From the NCBI RefSeq assembly GCF_000007925.1, contig NC_005042.1, positions 1,426,001 to 1,490,000 of the forward strand: a stretch of 64,000 bases of DNA, written 5' to 3'. This document shows, one piece after another, positions 48,361 through 57,655 of the stretch. A program made the position numbers and the translations under genes. Under the pieces are notes generated by a model that was given only the letters and a program-made list of their open reading frames with translations, was not told where the DNA came from and searched no databases. This DNA comes from Prochlorococcus marinus subsp. marinus str. CCMP1375. GTDB taxonomy: Bacteria; Cyanobacteriota; Cyanobacteriia; PCC-6307; Cyanobiaceae. The stretch's first letter is position 1, and each line of letters opens with the position of its first letter.

Positions 48361-51138
48361 TTATCTATTATCTTTAGATAATCTTTCAGTCGCCGGGTTT
48401 AAATTATTTTCTCTTTCCATTTCTTTATTTAAAAGGTCTTCCGCCTCACGAACTGGAAAACGATTAAGTCCTTTTAAAGCAATAGCAGCATTCCTCTTAA
48501 GCTGTTTACTTATTGCCACGCAATAAGGCAACTGTGCGAGCAAATCAATAGTACGTCGCATTATTCTAACAACATCTCCCTCATCTAAAGACGTATTAGC
48601 TATTAAATCGCTCCATGTTATTCCGTTTGCCCATTTCTCAACCAAGCCCATTAGTTCAGGTTCAGACCAAACTGGAATTTCTAACTTCAGCTGCTCTTGA
48701 GAACGTAATAATTCACGGCGAATACCTGAAAGATCATTTAGGGCTTCCATAGATTCAGGTGACGGGGAAAATCCAGACCATAAATCATGCCGATTAGTCT
48801 CAGTACTAATCGCTTGCAGAACAGCTGCCAAGCTTGAAGGTGACAATTCATCTAAATGGCCACTCATTAATGCAAGTCCCAGCCATAGTTCATTATCTCC
48901 TCTTAATGCACTTACTGTTTTACCTATATCTGTATGGTCAAGCTCATCAAGGCATCCAAAATATTGCAATATTTCCATTAGCAATAAGAAAGTATCCCAA
49001 TGACGGTTAGCTCGATGATGTATCAATTGCTGTCTTTCTTTTATTTCAAATTCAAGTTCTTCCATTTTTCGTCGATGCTTCTTCAATTTTTTTCGATCAC
49101 CCCATTGATGGGCAGGTAATTTAATCAAATATTCTTCCAATTCTTTTACTAAATTCGCTTGAACTAAAACCTCGCCAGCAAGATCATATTGGGGTGTAAC
49201 CATATCATGTATCTTGGCAGTCTGAGCGACAACCATAGAGATATCATGACTATATTGATCGCCGTATACTATTTCACCTATATGCTTAAGAGTTGGTGCA
49301 ACAACAGACTTCACGTCTAAGCAACTCATCTCTGTATGAAGCGCCACGACAGACTTACAAGGAATTAAAATCCATATATTTTCATCAGTTAGGCATAAGA
49401 GTAGAGGTAGATTACTTATTCCCTCATATTTATCGATAATTACAGCTGGTATAACTCTTCCTTTCAGAGAAGAGATCTTAAAACTAATGAGAGATCCTAC
49501 ACTTACGAACTGTAAAGCCAAGGTAAGTTCATTCATAAGAGTATCTGCTGCCTGTTTCTGTAAAATTCTAAGTAGTCTTCTTTCTTCCTTTAATCGACTC
49601 CTCTGTTTCTCATAAACTTCAAATTCCCTCCAGGGAACATCACCTGCAATAGATTGCAGTTTACCTAATTGATCCCGTAATTGATCAAGCAGCTCTTCAT
49701 CGTCAAATAAATCTAAGCTAGCCAAATAACATCCGAAACTCCGCTGAACTAATTCCCGTGACTTCTCCAGATCATAACGTTGCAAAAGATTGAGCACCAT
49801 CCCATAGCTTGGAGTGAATTGACTAATCAAGGGATTAGCTGCCGAGGTTGCAAGCTGACCTGCTTCACGAACACCTTCAAAACGACTTTGGACAGTAACT
49901 ACGTCACCTTGTGAATCGAGACCTCTTCGCCCTGCTCTACCAGCCATCTGCAAGAATTCACTACCCATAAGTTGCCTATGACCATTTTCAGTTCGTTTAG
50001 ATAGCGAAGAAATAACCGTACTACGAGCTGGCATATTTATTCCTGCTGCCAAGGTCTCAGTAGCGAAAACAGTCTTCACCAAACTTTTCTGAAATAATTC
50101 TTCGATCAACTCTTTCCATGCAGGCAATACACCTGCATGGTGTGAAGCAATTCCGCGTTTCAAAGCATCGACATGTATGCCATGGCGGACTCCTTCTGGA
50201 TTCTCTTTAAGATATGTATTTAGACGAGTTTCAATTATCCTCTTTTCTTTAATAGAAACTAAATCCACCTTCCCAAGGTCTTTTACAGCCTTATCACAAC
50301 CACGACGACTAAAGATAAAGTAAATAGCAGGAAGCATTTCTCTTTCCGCCATTTTCTCAATCACAAAACTGATTGGAGGTGCATCTGGCTGCAATGGTTT
50401 ATTAGATCGACTCTTACGCTTTTGCCCCTTTGGAGGTCTCCAAACCTTGCAATTGGGATGCAATCCAGTTCGAGACTCATTAAGCAAAGGGTGTAATCCC
50501 TTTGCGCTACAAAAATTAAAATTTAACGGAACTGGGCGAAAGTCACTAAATATCAATTTCGTAGGCCCGTGAACCTTCTGTATCCAATCTGTAAGCTGAC
50601 CAGCATTGGCAACAGTTGCTGATAATGCAACTAGTTGAACAGATGAAGGGCAATGAATGATCGACTCTTCCCAAACAGTTCCTCGTTGGGAATCGTTCAT
50701 ATAATGACACTCATCTAACACAACTGTTTCCACCTCATCCAATGGATCATCCCTTTCATCTACTTCTGCATAAAGCATATTTCTGAAGATCTCTGTAGTC
50801 ATTACAGTTATTGCTGCTCCTCTATTAACGCTTAAGTCACCTGTCAAAAGACCAACATTTGCATAACCAAACTGATTACGAAAATCACGGAGCTTCTGAT
50901 TAGAAAGGGCTTTTAAAGGTGTTGTATAAAAAACTTTTTGTCCATGAGAAAGAGCACGATAAATTGCATATTCACCAATCAATGTCTTACCAGACCCAGT
51001 AGGGGCGCTTACTACAACCGAATGCCCTTGATTCAAAGCATCAATAGCCTCAAGCTGGAAATCATCCAGAGAAAATGGGAAAATATTCTCTAGATCCAAA
51101 TCATCATCAAAAGTCGTGTTAATCACCTCCCGGCTCAT
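48361..51138 (-). CDS. Ski2/Mtr4-like DExH RNA helicase
   Basis: A 925-aa superfamily 2 helicase. Q-motif region FQLEAIDALNQG, Walker A SAPTGSGKTLIGE, motif II VLDECHYM, motif III ALSATVAN, and motif VI LQMAGRAGRRGLDSQG are present. The last 170 residues form a DSHCT-like helical domain (SPSSLAAVLQAIS, WANGITWSDLI, EGDVVRIMRRTIDLLAQL). Cyanobacteria carry such Ski2-like proteins, presumably for RNA turnover; the partner exonuclease is unknown. Confidence 0.92.
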   Translation of the reverse strand: MSREVINTTFDDDLDLENIFPFSLDDFQLEAIDALNQGHSVVVSAPTGSGKTLIGEYAIYRALSHGQKVFYTTPLKALSNQKLRDFRNQFGYANVGLLTGDLSVNRGAAITVMTTEIFRNMLYAEVDERDDPLDEVETVVLDECHYMNDSQRGTVWEESIIHCPSSVQLVALSATVANAGQLTDWIQKVHGPTKLIFSDFRPVPLNFNFCSAKGLHPLLNESRTGLHPNCKVWRPPKGQKRKSRSNKPLQPDAPPISFVIEKMAEREMLPAIYFIFSRRGCDKAVKDLGKVDLVSIKEKRIIETRLNTYLKENPEGVRHGIHVDALKRGIASHHAGVLPAWKELIEELFQKSLVKTVFATETLAAGINMPARSTVISSLSKRTENGHRQLMGSEFLQMAGRAGRRGLDSQGDVVTVQSRFEGVREAGQLATSAANPLISQFTPSYGMVLNLLQRYDLEKSRELVQRSFGCYLASLDLFDDEELLDQLRDQLGKLQSIAGDVPWREFEVYEKQRSRLKEERRLLRILQKQAADTLMNELTLALQFVSVGSLISFKISSLKGRVIPAVIIDKYEGISNLPLLLCLTDENIWILIPCKSVVALHTEMSCLDVKSVVAPTLKHIGEIVYGDQYSHDISMVVAQTAKIHDMVTPQYDLAGEVLVQANLVKELEEYLIKLPAHQWGDRKKLKKHRRKMEELEFEIKERQQLIHHRANRHWDTFLLLMEILQYFGCLDELDHTDIGKTVSALRGDNELWLGLALMSGHLDELSPSSLAAVLQAISTETNRHDLWSGFSPSPESMEALNDLSGIRRELLRSQEQLKLEIPVWSEPELMGLVEKWANGITWSDLIANTSLDEGDVVRIMRRTIDLLAQLPYCVAISKQLKRNAAIALKGLNRFPVREAEDLLNKEMERENNLNPATERLSKDNR

Positions 51139-51251
51139 CTAACTAATCCTAATGAGACAATTAAGTCCTCTCATCTAATACTTCTATCTCAAGAAAGGGA
51201 TCAATATGAGAAATATCAAAAATCCCTTAATTCAATCTTCAAAATAAATGT

Positions 51252-52397
51252 ATGAAAAAGATTCCTAAAACAAGGATACGCAAGATAAGGACTTGGATCC
51301 CTAAAGCAAAAGCTGGCAGATTACTTGAAAATATTAATGACAAACAATTTAGTTCTCTCCTTGATCTTGCAAGCAATGATTATTTAGGGCTAAGCCAACA
51401 TCCAAACCTCATAGAAGCAGCAAAGGAAACTATGATTGCTGAAGGATTAGGAGCTGGGGGCTCAAGGCTTGTAACTGGCAGTAGGCCTATACATCAAGCA
51501 CTCGAGAAAGAACTTAGTCAATGGTTGAATTTTGAAAGTGTATTACTTTTCCCTAGTGGATTCCAAGCTAATTTGGCTGCAGTCACAACTTTGGCAAATC
51601 GTAAGACTCCTGTGATAGCAGACAAGTTAATTCACCATTCCTTATTAGTAGGGATCAAAGCCAGCGGGGCAAAACTCAAGCGTTTTTCTCATAACGACAT
51701 TAACGATCTAGAAAAACTTATCAAAATAAGTTTGAAGGAAAGTCCTACTCAAACACCTCTAGTAATAACAGAAAGTGTTTTCAGCATGGAAGGAAGTAGT
51801 CCTGACTTAGAAAAAATAGGAGAGCTATGTAACAACTATCATGCAATGCTATTAGTTGATGAAGCTCATTCTCTTGGTGTGATGGGGGATCAAGGGAGAG
51901 GGCTTTGTTATGGACTCAAGAATCCAGTCACAATGATAAGCGGGACCTTTGGGAAAGCCTTTGGAGGTGGAGGAGCCTTTTTAGCAACAAGCGATTTTTA
52001 TGGGGAACATATAGTTCAAACAAGTGGTGCATTTCGTTACACAACAGCACTTGCCCCGCCACTAGCAGCCGCAGCTTTGGAAGCCTTAAAACTTATCAAA
52101 GACAATCCAGGTTGGGGATTAGCTCTTCAGAAGAAATCCAGTTTATGGAGATCAACACTAATAGAGCATGGATGGAATGTTCGTATAGGTAATAGTCCCA
52201 TCATTCCTCTTGTCCTTGGCAGTGATGAAGAATCTTTAAAAAAACAAACTGAACTTGAGGCTAATGGCATATTAACTGTTGCTATAAGACCTCCTACAGT
52301 TCCAGAAGGTACCTCTAGATTAAGAATTGTAGTAAGAAATAATCTGCCAGGAGAAGTATTAGAACAGCTATTATTTTATCTTGGCAAAAAAGTATGA
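51252..52397 (+). CDS. bioF: 8-amino-7-oxononanoate synthase
   Basis: This 381-aa PLP enzyme condenses pimeloyl-ACP and alanine. Blocks LDLASNDYLGLSQHP, GAGGSRLVTGS, LLVDEAHSLGVMG and the PLP lysine in SGTFGKAFGGGGAF are typical. First gene of a tight bioF-bioK-bioC-bioD series; its stop overlaps the next ATG by 4 nt. Confidence 0.96.
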   Translation: MKKIPKTRIRKIRTWIPKAKAGRLLENINDKQFSSLLDLASNDYLGLSQHPNLIEAAKETMIAEGLGAGGSRLVTGSRPIHQALEKELSQWLNFESVLLFPSGFQANLAAVTTLANRKTPVIADKLIHHSLLVGIKASGAKLKRFSHNDINDLEKLIKISLKESPTQTPLVITESVFSMEGSSPDLEKIGELCNNYHAMLLVDEAHSLGVMGDQGRGLCYGLKNPVTMISGTFGKAFGGGGAFLATSDFYGEHIVQTSGAFRYTTALAPPLAAAALEALKLIKDNPGWGLALQKKSSLWRSTLIEHGWNVRIGNSPIIPLVLGSDEESLKKQTELEANGILTVAIRPPTVPEGTSRLRIVVRNNLPGEVLEQLLFYLGKKV

Positions 52398-53107
52398 ACC
52401 AAATTATCGCGATGCATGGTTGGTGTAGCGATAGCAGCTATTGGAATAATTGGCATAACCACTTCAAATCAAAAGGATGGTTATGGAGGAATGCAGAGAG
52501 AGGTTATGGACATATCGAAACTTACGAGCCTTCATGGCAGGAGAGTTCACTCTATGGTCATAGCTCCAAAAAGATTCTTTTCTGTCATTCTCTTGGTTTA
52601 CACTTAATCTCAAGACAAGTTCTTGAGAAAGCTTCTGAAATTGTACTATTAAACAGCTTTAGTCGTTTTATTCCAAACAGCAAAGAGCGAAGAGCTGTAC
52701 TTACAGCTTTAAACGGAATGCAAAAACACATTGGAAAGGACACAGAGAAAATTATGTTGTCAAAATTTTTTCAAAAAGCAACTAGTCCGTATAACAAGCC
52801 ACTCTTATTTCATGATCTCCTTAAAGGAGGAATCTCTGTCACAGGACGAAAACAACTAAAAGAAGATTTAGATCTTCTTATAAACACTAATAAATTGCCT
52901 GATGGTCTTAATAAACACGCAAAAGTTCTAGTCATAAATAGTGAAAAAGATGAAATCTTATGTACTACTACAAGCACATCACTGATAGACGACCTTAATC
53001 AACATCTCCTAACACCATCTGTAAATTGGAAAATAAAAAATGAAGGCCATTTTATACGGCTAAAGATTCTCATTGAGAAAGTAAACAACTGGTTAATCTC
53101 AGGATAA
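52394..53107 (+). CDS. bioK: Pimeloyl-ACP methyl ester esterase, BioK type
   Basis: A 237-aa alpha/beta hydrolase: MHGWCSDSSYW near the oxyanion region, the nucleophile Ser in LFCHSLGLHL (Cys in place of the first Gly of GxSxG), VINSEKDEIL for the acid and EGHFIRL for the His. In picocyanobacteria this slot between bioF and bioC holds BioK, an analogue of BioH that frees pimeloyl-ACP. The call relies on context and triad. It shares overlapping stop/start codons with bioF and bioC. Confidence 0.83.
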   Translation: MNQIIAMHGWCSDSSYWNNWHNHFKSKGWLWRNAERGYGHIETYEPSWQESSLYGHSSKKILFCHSLGLHLISRQVLEKASEIVLLNSFSRFIPNSKERRAVLTALNGMQKHIGKDTEKIMLSKFFQKATSPYNKPLLFHDLLKGGISVTGRKQLKEDLDLLINTNKLPDGLNKHAKVLVINSEKDEILCTTTSTSLIDDLNQHLLTPSVNWKIKNEGHFIRLKILIEKVNNWLISG

Positions 53108-53862
53108 TGTCAACAAACTGGCAAAAGCTTGTAATTCAAAACTTTGATGAAGCTTCATCCAAATATAACAACTCAGCAAATCTGCAAAAGATTTTTGCAG
53201 CAAAATTAGCAGCTCAATGTTCCAAAAAAGTTATAAATTCTGGGGTATGGGTTGATTTAGGTTCTGGGACTGGTCTACTTGCAAATGCTCTAGAAAAAAT
53301 AAATCCTAATCAATCTGTTATTAGAGTCGATGGTTCTCCAAGAATGCTCGCAGAACATCTTCCGAATAAATCAACACAACTCTTTAACCTCAACTATGGC
53401 CTGCCAAAGTGGGAAAACCCTCCAACATTAATTGCTTCAAGTTTTGCATTGCATTGGTTAAAGGACCCTGAAGAAAGACTAATGGAGTGGTTTTCTGCCC
53501 TTGCCCCTGGAGGCTTGCTAGCTATAGCATTACCAGACGAAGCAAGTTTCCCTGAATGGCATGAAGCAGCAAAAAAAGCAAAAGTTGCATGCACAGCAAT
53601 GAAATTCCCTTCTCACAATGCACTAACTAATCTAGTCAAAGCAGATAACATCATATTTCAACAATTAGAAAGCTTTACTCAAAAAGCTCCGCGAGTTACT
53701 TCTCTATTAAAACCATTAGTTAATATCGGAGCCCAAACAAGTCATCATCCAGCCCTAAATATTTCTCAATGGCGACGACTTCAACAATCGTGGCCAATGG
53801 TTGAGTCCAACCGCACATACAACTTAACTTGGTTAATACATATACTTCTAGTTAAAAAATGA
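53107..53862 (+). CDS. bioC: Malonyl-ACP O-methyltransferase
   Basis: This 251-aa SAM-dependent methyltransferase has motif I VWVDLGSGTGLLANALE, an acidic motif II (IRVDGSPRML) and LIASSFALHWLKDPEERLMEW and LAPGGLLAIALPDE, the BioC pattern. It methylates malonyl-ACP to begin pimelate synthesis. ATG overlaps the bioK stop (TAATG). Confidence 0.92.
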   Translation: MSTNWQKLVIQNFDEASSKYNNSANLQKIFAAKLAAQCSKKVINSGVWVDLGSGTGLLANALEKINPNQSVIRVDGSPRMLAEHLPNKSTQLFNLNYGLPKWENPPTLIASSFALHWLKDPEERLMEWFSALAPGGLLAIALPDEASFPEWHEAAKKAKVACTAMKFPSHNALTNLVKADNIIFQQLESFTQKAPRVTSLLKPLVNIGAQTSHHPALNISQWRRLQQSWPMVESNRTYNLTWLIHILLVKK

Positions 53863-54518
53863 ACATAAAATCATTGAAAGTAGTCGTTTGTGGAACAGAT
53901 ACAGATGTTGGAAAAACTGTAGTAAGTAGTCTTTTAGTGCAAGGGCTATCAGGAGTTTACTGGAAGCCTATTCAAAGTGGCTTGGAAGGAGGAGGGGATA
54001 CAAACCGAGTATGCGAGCTACTAACTCTTCCGAAAGAACGGTGGATTCCTGAAAAGTACAAATTCAAAGCAGCTGTTTCACCTCACTGGGCAGCTGAACA
54101 AGAACATATAATCATCAAACCTAATTTACTCAAAGTACCTCTTGTCAACCAATCTCTGATCATTGAGACCGCTGGAGGAGTTATGGTCCCATTAACACGA
54201 CAATATCTACAAATAGATCTACTAAAGGAATGGATGTTGCCAATCATAATAGTTGCACGAAGTGGATTAGGGACACTGAACCACACACTTCTATCAATTG
54301 AGGCATTAACAAAAAGGAAAATTCCAATCCTAGGTCTCATCATCAATGGTCCTTTGCATAAAGACAATCCAAAAACCTTAGAACAATTTGGAGGCGTACC
54401 AGTAATTGCTCAATTGCCAAAGCTTGCAAGTCTTTCGGCAAGTAGTCTTGCTAAAGAGTGGCTAAAACAAGATATAAGAAACCGCTTGGAGCAATTATTA
54501 GAAACTACTAACAGGTGA
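53859..54518 (+). CDS. bioD: Dethiobiotin synthetase
   Basis: This 219-aa P-loop enzyme closes the ureido ring. VVCGTDTDVGKTVVSSLL is the glycine-rich loop; WKPIQSGLEGGGDTNRV and IETAGGVMVPLT are BioD motifs. Its ATG overlaps the bioC stop by 4 nt. Confidence 0.95.
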   Translation: MNIKSLKVVVCGTDTDVGKTVVSSLLVQGLSGVYWKPIQSGLEGGGDTNRVCELLTLPKERWIPEKYKFKAAVSPHWAAEQEHIIIKPNLLKVPLVNQSLIIETAGGVMVPLTRQYLQIDLLKEWMLPIIIVARSGLGTLNHTLLSIEALTKRKIPILGLIINGPLHKDNPKTLEQFGGVPVIAQLPKLASLSASSLAKEWLKQDIRNRLEQLLETTNR

Positions 54519-54760
54519 TTCCTGCTATTCAATAGTTAATGTCATAAAATAGTTTTCTGAGAATTAAGTAAAAGCTCTAATATAAATCAATAAACTATTA
54601 ACAAGTTAGAGTAATGATTAAAACAATTAATGTAGCTGTATCAATCAAAGAATCCAAATGTTAAGTTCATATTGAAAAGCATTAAGCTTATCATTTTTTT
54701 CTATCCTCCTAACTGAATTACTTTACTTCTGAAACATGAACAAATCTCAAAGGCAGCAAT

Positions 54761-56065
54761 ATGGATAAAGCTATGGATAATATTTTGTCATACCCAGAAA
54801 ATTGGCATCAAAACATATGGCCTCCCTTCACACAGATCACCTCTTCGAGACCACCGCTACAGATTTCCAATGCTAAAGGATGTCTTATTTTCAAAGATAA
54901 TGGGGAGCCAATTATTGACGCAATCAGTAGTTGGTGGGTGACATTACATGGTCATTCAGATCCATATATTGCATCAGCTATTTATAACCAAGCCAAGCAA
55001 TTGGAACAAGTAATCTTCGCTGACTTTGTTCATCCTCAGGCTGAACTTCTTGCAAAGAGATTGAGTCAAGCGACTGGTCTTCAACGACTATTTTTTTCCG
55101 ATAATGGATCAACTGCTGTGGAAGTAGCTCTGAAAATCGCCCTTCAATATTGGCATAATAAAGGAGAGCAAAGGCATCATATTATCGCCTTCGAAGGTGC
55201 TTACCATGGCGATACTTTTGGAGCCATGTCTGTAGGAGAGCGAAACTTATTCAATGAACCATTCAAAGAAATGCTCTTCCCAGTCAGTAGAGCTACGTGG
55301 CCATCAACATGGTGGGGAGATGAAGGAATTGAACGCCGAGAAGAAGAAGCTATAAAGAAACTTGAAATTATGCTTGAAAGGCCTACGGCAGCAGTAATCC
55401 TAGAGCCCCTAATTCAAGGTGCAGGTGGTATGACGATGGTGAGACCTGAATTTTTGCAAGCTGTTCAAGGAGTTGTTCGCCAAGCAAAGGCATTACTAAT
55501 AGCTGATGAGGTTATGGTTGGCTTTGCCCGTACTGGATCTCTCTTTGCATCTCAGCGTGCCAAAATCTCACCTGATCTTATGGCTTTATCTAAAGGTCTA
55601 ACTGGTGGCTTCCTCCCCATGGGTATCACTATGGCAAGTCAAGAGATCTATAACACGTTCCTTGGGAATGATCCGCAAAAAACTTTTTGGCATGGGCATA
55701 GCTTTACTGCCAACCCTCTTGGATGCGCAGCGGCAAATGCAAGTTTAGACCTTTTAGAACGCAATCCAACTGCCTATACCAATTTCGAGTCCCGACATCT
55801 TCCACATCTCGAACAACTTGTAAAACACCCAAAAATAAAAAAAATTCGACTTACTGGAACAATCGCTGCTTTTGATTTAAAAACAGATGGAAATGATGGC
55901 TATTTAAATAATACAGGCAAAGTCATAAAAGCCTACGCATTAGCAAATAATGTGTTTATCAGACCCCTAGGCAATGTAATCTATCTCCTCCCACCATTAT
56001 GTATAAGTGATCATCAATTAGAACAGTGTTATAAGGTCATCAAATCCAGCCTTGATATCATCTAA
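54761..56065 (+). CDS. bioA: Adenosylmethionine-8-amino-7-oxononanoate aminotransferase
   Basis: A 434-aa class III aminotransferase with WPPFTQITSSRPPLQI, AISSWWVTLHGHSDPYI, FSDNGSTAVEVALKIALQYW, LIADEVMVGFARTG and the PLP Lys in LSKGLTGGFLPMG. It lies 242 bp after bioD, so it may have its own promoter. AAAGG precedes ATG 54761; an internal ATG (MDNILSYP) four codons on is the alternative. Confidence 0.96.
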   Translation: MDKAMDNILSYPENWHQNIWPPFTQITSSRPPLQISNAKGCLIFKDNGEPIIDAISSWWVTLHGHSDPYIASAIYNQAKQLEQVIFADFVHPQAELLAKRLSQATGLQRLFFSDNGSTAVEVALKIALQYWHNKGEQRHHIIAFEGAYHGDTFGAMSVGERNLFNEPFKEMLFPVSRATWPSTWWGDEGIERREEEAIKKLEIMLERPTAAVILEPLIQGAGGMTMVRPEFLQAVQGVVRQAKALLIADEVMVGFARTGSLFASQRAKISPDLMALSKGLTGGFLPMGITMASQEIYNTFLGNDPQKTFWHGHSFTANPLGCAAANASLDLLERNPTAYTNFESRHLPHLEQLVKHPKIKKIRLTGTIAAFDLKTDGNDGYLNNTGKVIKAYALANNVFIRPLGNVIYLLPPLCISDHQLEQCYKVIKSSLDII

Positions 56066-56069
56066 GAAT

Positions 56070-56336
56070 TCAAGGCCCATGCTTTAAAGCCGCTTCTACA
56101 TCTTCTCGTGGTAGTCCATAGGGAAAGCCAAATTGACTTTTTTTCTCACCTTCACTCCAAACGACCATTAGCTCATCTTGTTCAATAACGATCTCAGCTG
56201 ACCACTGAGGCATGATCCATCGCCAAAGGCAAGGGTTAATACTACTTTTTTCTGCCCCAAGACTTATTAGCCAATACTCAAGAGCTGTCAATGAATGTTG
56301 ATTGAGAGGTGTTTTGGCTGATGGGAGAATCGACAT
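56070..56336 (-). CDS. DUF3143 protein
   Basis: This 88-aa cyanobacterial protein matches DUF3143: LTALEYWLISLGAEKSS, CLWRWIMPQWSAEIVIEQ and FPYGLPREDVEAALKHGP. The function is unknown. Its first 59 nt overlap the 3' end of the J-domain gene in another frame, which points to coupled translation. Confidence 0.83.
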   Translation of the reverse strand: MSILPSAKTPLNQHSLTALEYWLISLGAEKSSINPCLWRWIMPQWSAEIVIEQDELMVVWSEGEKKSQFGFPYGLPREDVEAALKHGP

Positions 56337-56820
56337 CTCTTATTTGATAGGAAAGGGGTAGGACTAATGGATCTCTTATTCTTAACCAACTTGGAGCTAC
56401 TTGCAATTCCTTACCATTTAAGAAAGCAACAACCACTCCTAACAACAAACTAATAGCAAGAGCAAGTCCTAAAAGAAACAAAGAAAGCAACTCCCCTCCT
56501 GATAGAGGCCTTCGGTTGCCATTATCAAGAACACTTTTGATTGCATTGTTTACTTCAAAATCTCTCTCCTTCAAAGAAACATCATTGATCAAGGTTTGTC
56601 TTTTTAGACTCTTGTCATAATTTTCTCTCTTTATAGGATCAGAAAGTAGTTCATATGCTTCACATACATTACGGAATTGACGTTCAGCTTCATCAATAGG
56701 AAGAATAGTAGTGTCTGGATGCAAAATCTTGCTTAAACGATGAAATGCCTTTTTAAGAGTCTGCAAATCAGCTGTTCTTGGGACTCCCAACAATTCATAA
56801 TGGCTCTTAGGAATATTCAA
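56278..56820 (-). CDS. Membrane-anchored J-domain protein
   Basis: The 180-aa protein opens with a J domain (HYELLGVPRTADLQTLKKAF, HRLSKILHPDTT with the HPD motif, FRNVCEAYELLSDPIKRENYD). A single membrane helix lies at about 113-133 (LFLLGLALAISLLLGVVVAF). It should recruit an Hsp70 to the membrane. The 3' end overlaps DUF3143. Confidence 0.88.
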   Translation of the reverse strand: MNIPKSHYELLGVPRTADLQTLKKAFHRLSKILHPDTTILPIDEAERQFRNVCEAYELLSDPIKRENYDKSLKRQTLINDVSLKERDFEVNNAIKSVLDNGNRRPLSGGELLSLFLLGLALAISLLLGVVVAFLNGKELQVAPSWLRIRDPLVLPLSYQIRDVDSPISQNTSQSTFIDSS

Positions 56821-56893
56821 AGCATCAATATCGTTAAAGATAAAAAGGCAAATAATTACTCAAGCTCAATTCTATACAAAAATCCTTAAAGCT

Positions 56894-57655
56894 ATGACTA
56901 ATCAAAAAAAGTTCAAACGTCAAGAAACACAAATTTGGCAACATTTGCAATGGGAGCCATCACCACAACAATTGGAACAATTCAATCAACTTCAATATCT
57001 ATTAAGGGAATGGAATCAGAAAATTAATCTAACTAGATTAATTGAAGGCAATGATTTTTGGATCTCTCAAATCTTAGATAGTCTTTGGCCAATTCAAGAT
57101 GAACTCAAATTTCAAGATAAGCAAATAAATATAATTGATGTTGGGACTGGTTGCGGGCTGCCTGGATTAGCAGTTGCAATAGCCCTACCTCGATCGTCTA
57201 CAACGCTAATTGATTCAATTTATAGGAAAACATCTGCGGTTAAAGAAATTGTTAAAGAGCTTGGTCTTTTATCAAGAGTAAATGTTCTTACAGAACGCAT
57301 AGAATTAACAGGTCAAAAGAAGCTGCATAGACACACGTTTGATTTAGCCATAGCTCGAGCTGTTGCAAAAGCTCCAGTATTAGCAGAGTATTTAATTCCG
57401 TTCTTAAAGCCAACAGGGCAGGCAGTTATGTACAAAGGGAAATGGAATGATCTTGAGAAAAAAGAACTTCTGAAAGCGCTTTCTAAATTGAAAGGAAAAA
57501 TCGACACCACTAAGTCTCTTGAATTACCTGAGCGGCGAGGAATAAGACATGCTATTCGTATTAGCAGCACTATGCTTTGTCCAGGGAAATATCCAAGGTC
57601 TGTAGGTATACCTCTTAAAAGACCTCTAAACAATCAAACATCTGACAATCTTTGA
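56894..57655 (+). CDS. rsmG: 16S rRNA (guanine527-N7)-methyltransferase
   Basis: This 253-aa RsmG (GidB) has NLTRLIEGNDFWISQILDSL, the SAM motif IIDVGTGCGLPGLAVAIA, and LAIARAVAKAPVLAEYLIPF. It methylates G527 of 16S rRNA. Its 3' end overlaps the aldo/keto reductase on the opposite strand by 22 bp. Confidence 0.94.
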   Translation: MTNQKKFKRQETQIWQHLQWEPSPQQLEQFNQLQYLLREWNQKINLTRLIEGNDFWISQILDSLWPIQDELKFQDKQINIIDVGTGCGLPGLAVAIALPRSSTTLIDSIYRKTSAVKEIVKELGLLSRVNVLTERIELTGQKKLHRHTFDLAIARAVAKAPVLAEYLIPFLKPTGQAVMYKGKWNDLEKKELLKALSKLKGKIDTTKSLELPERRGIRHAIRISSTMLCPGKYPRSVGIPLKRPLNNQTSDNL

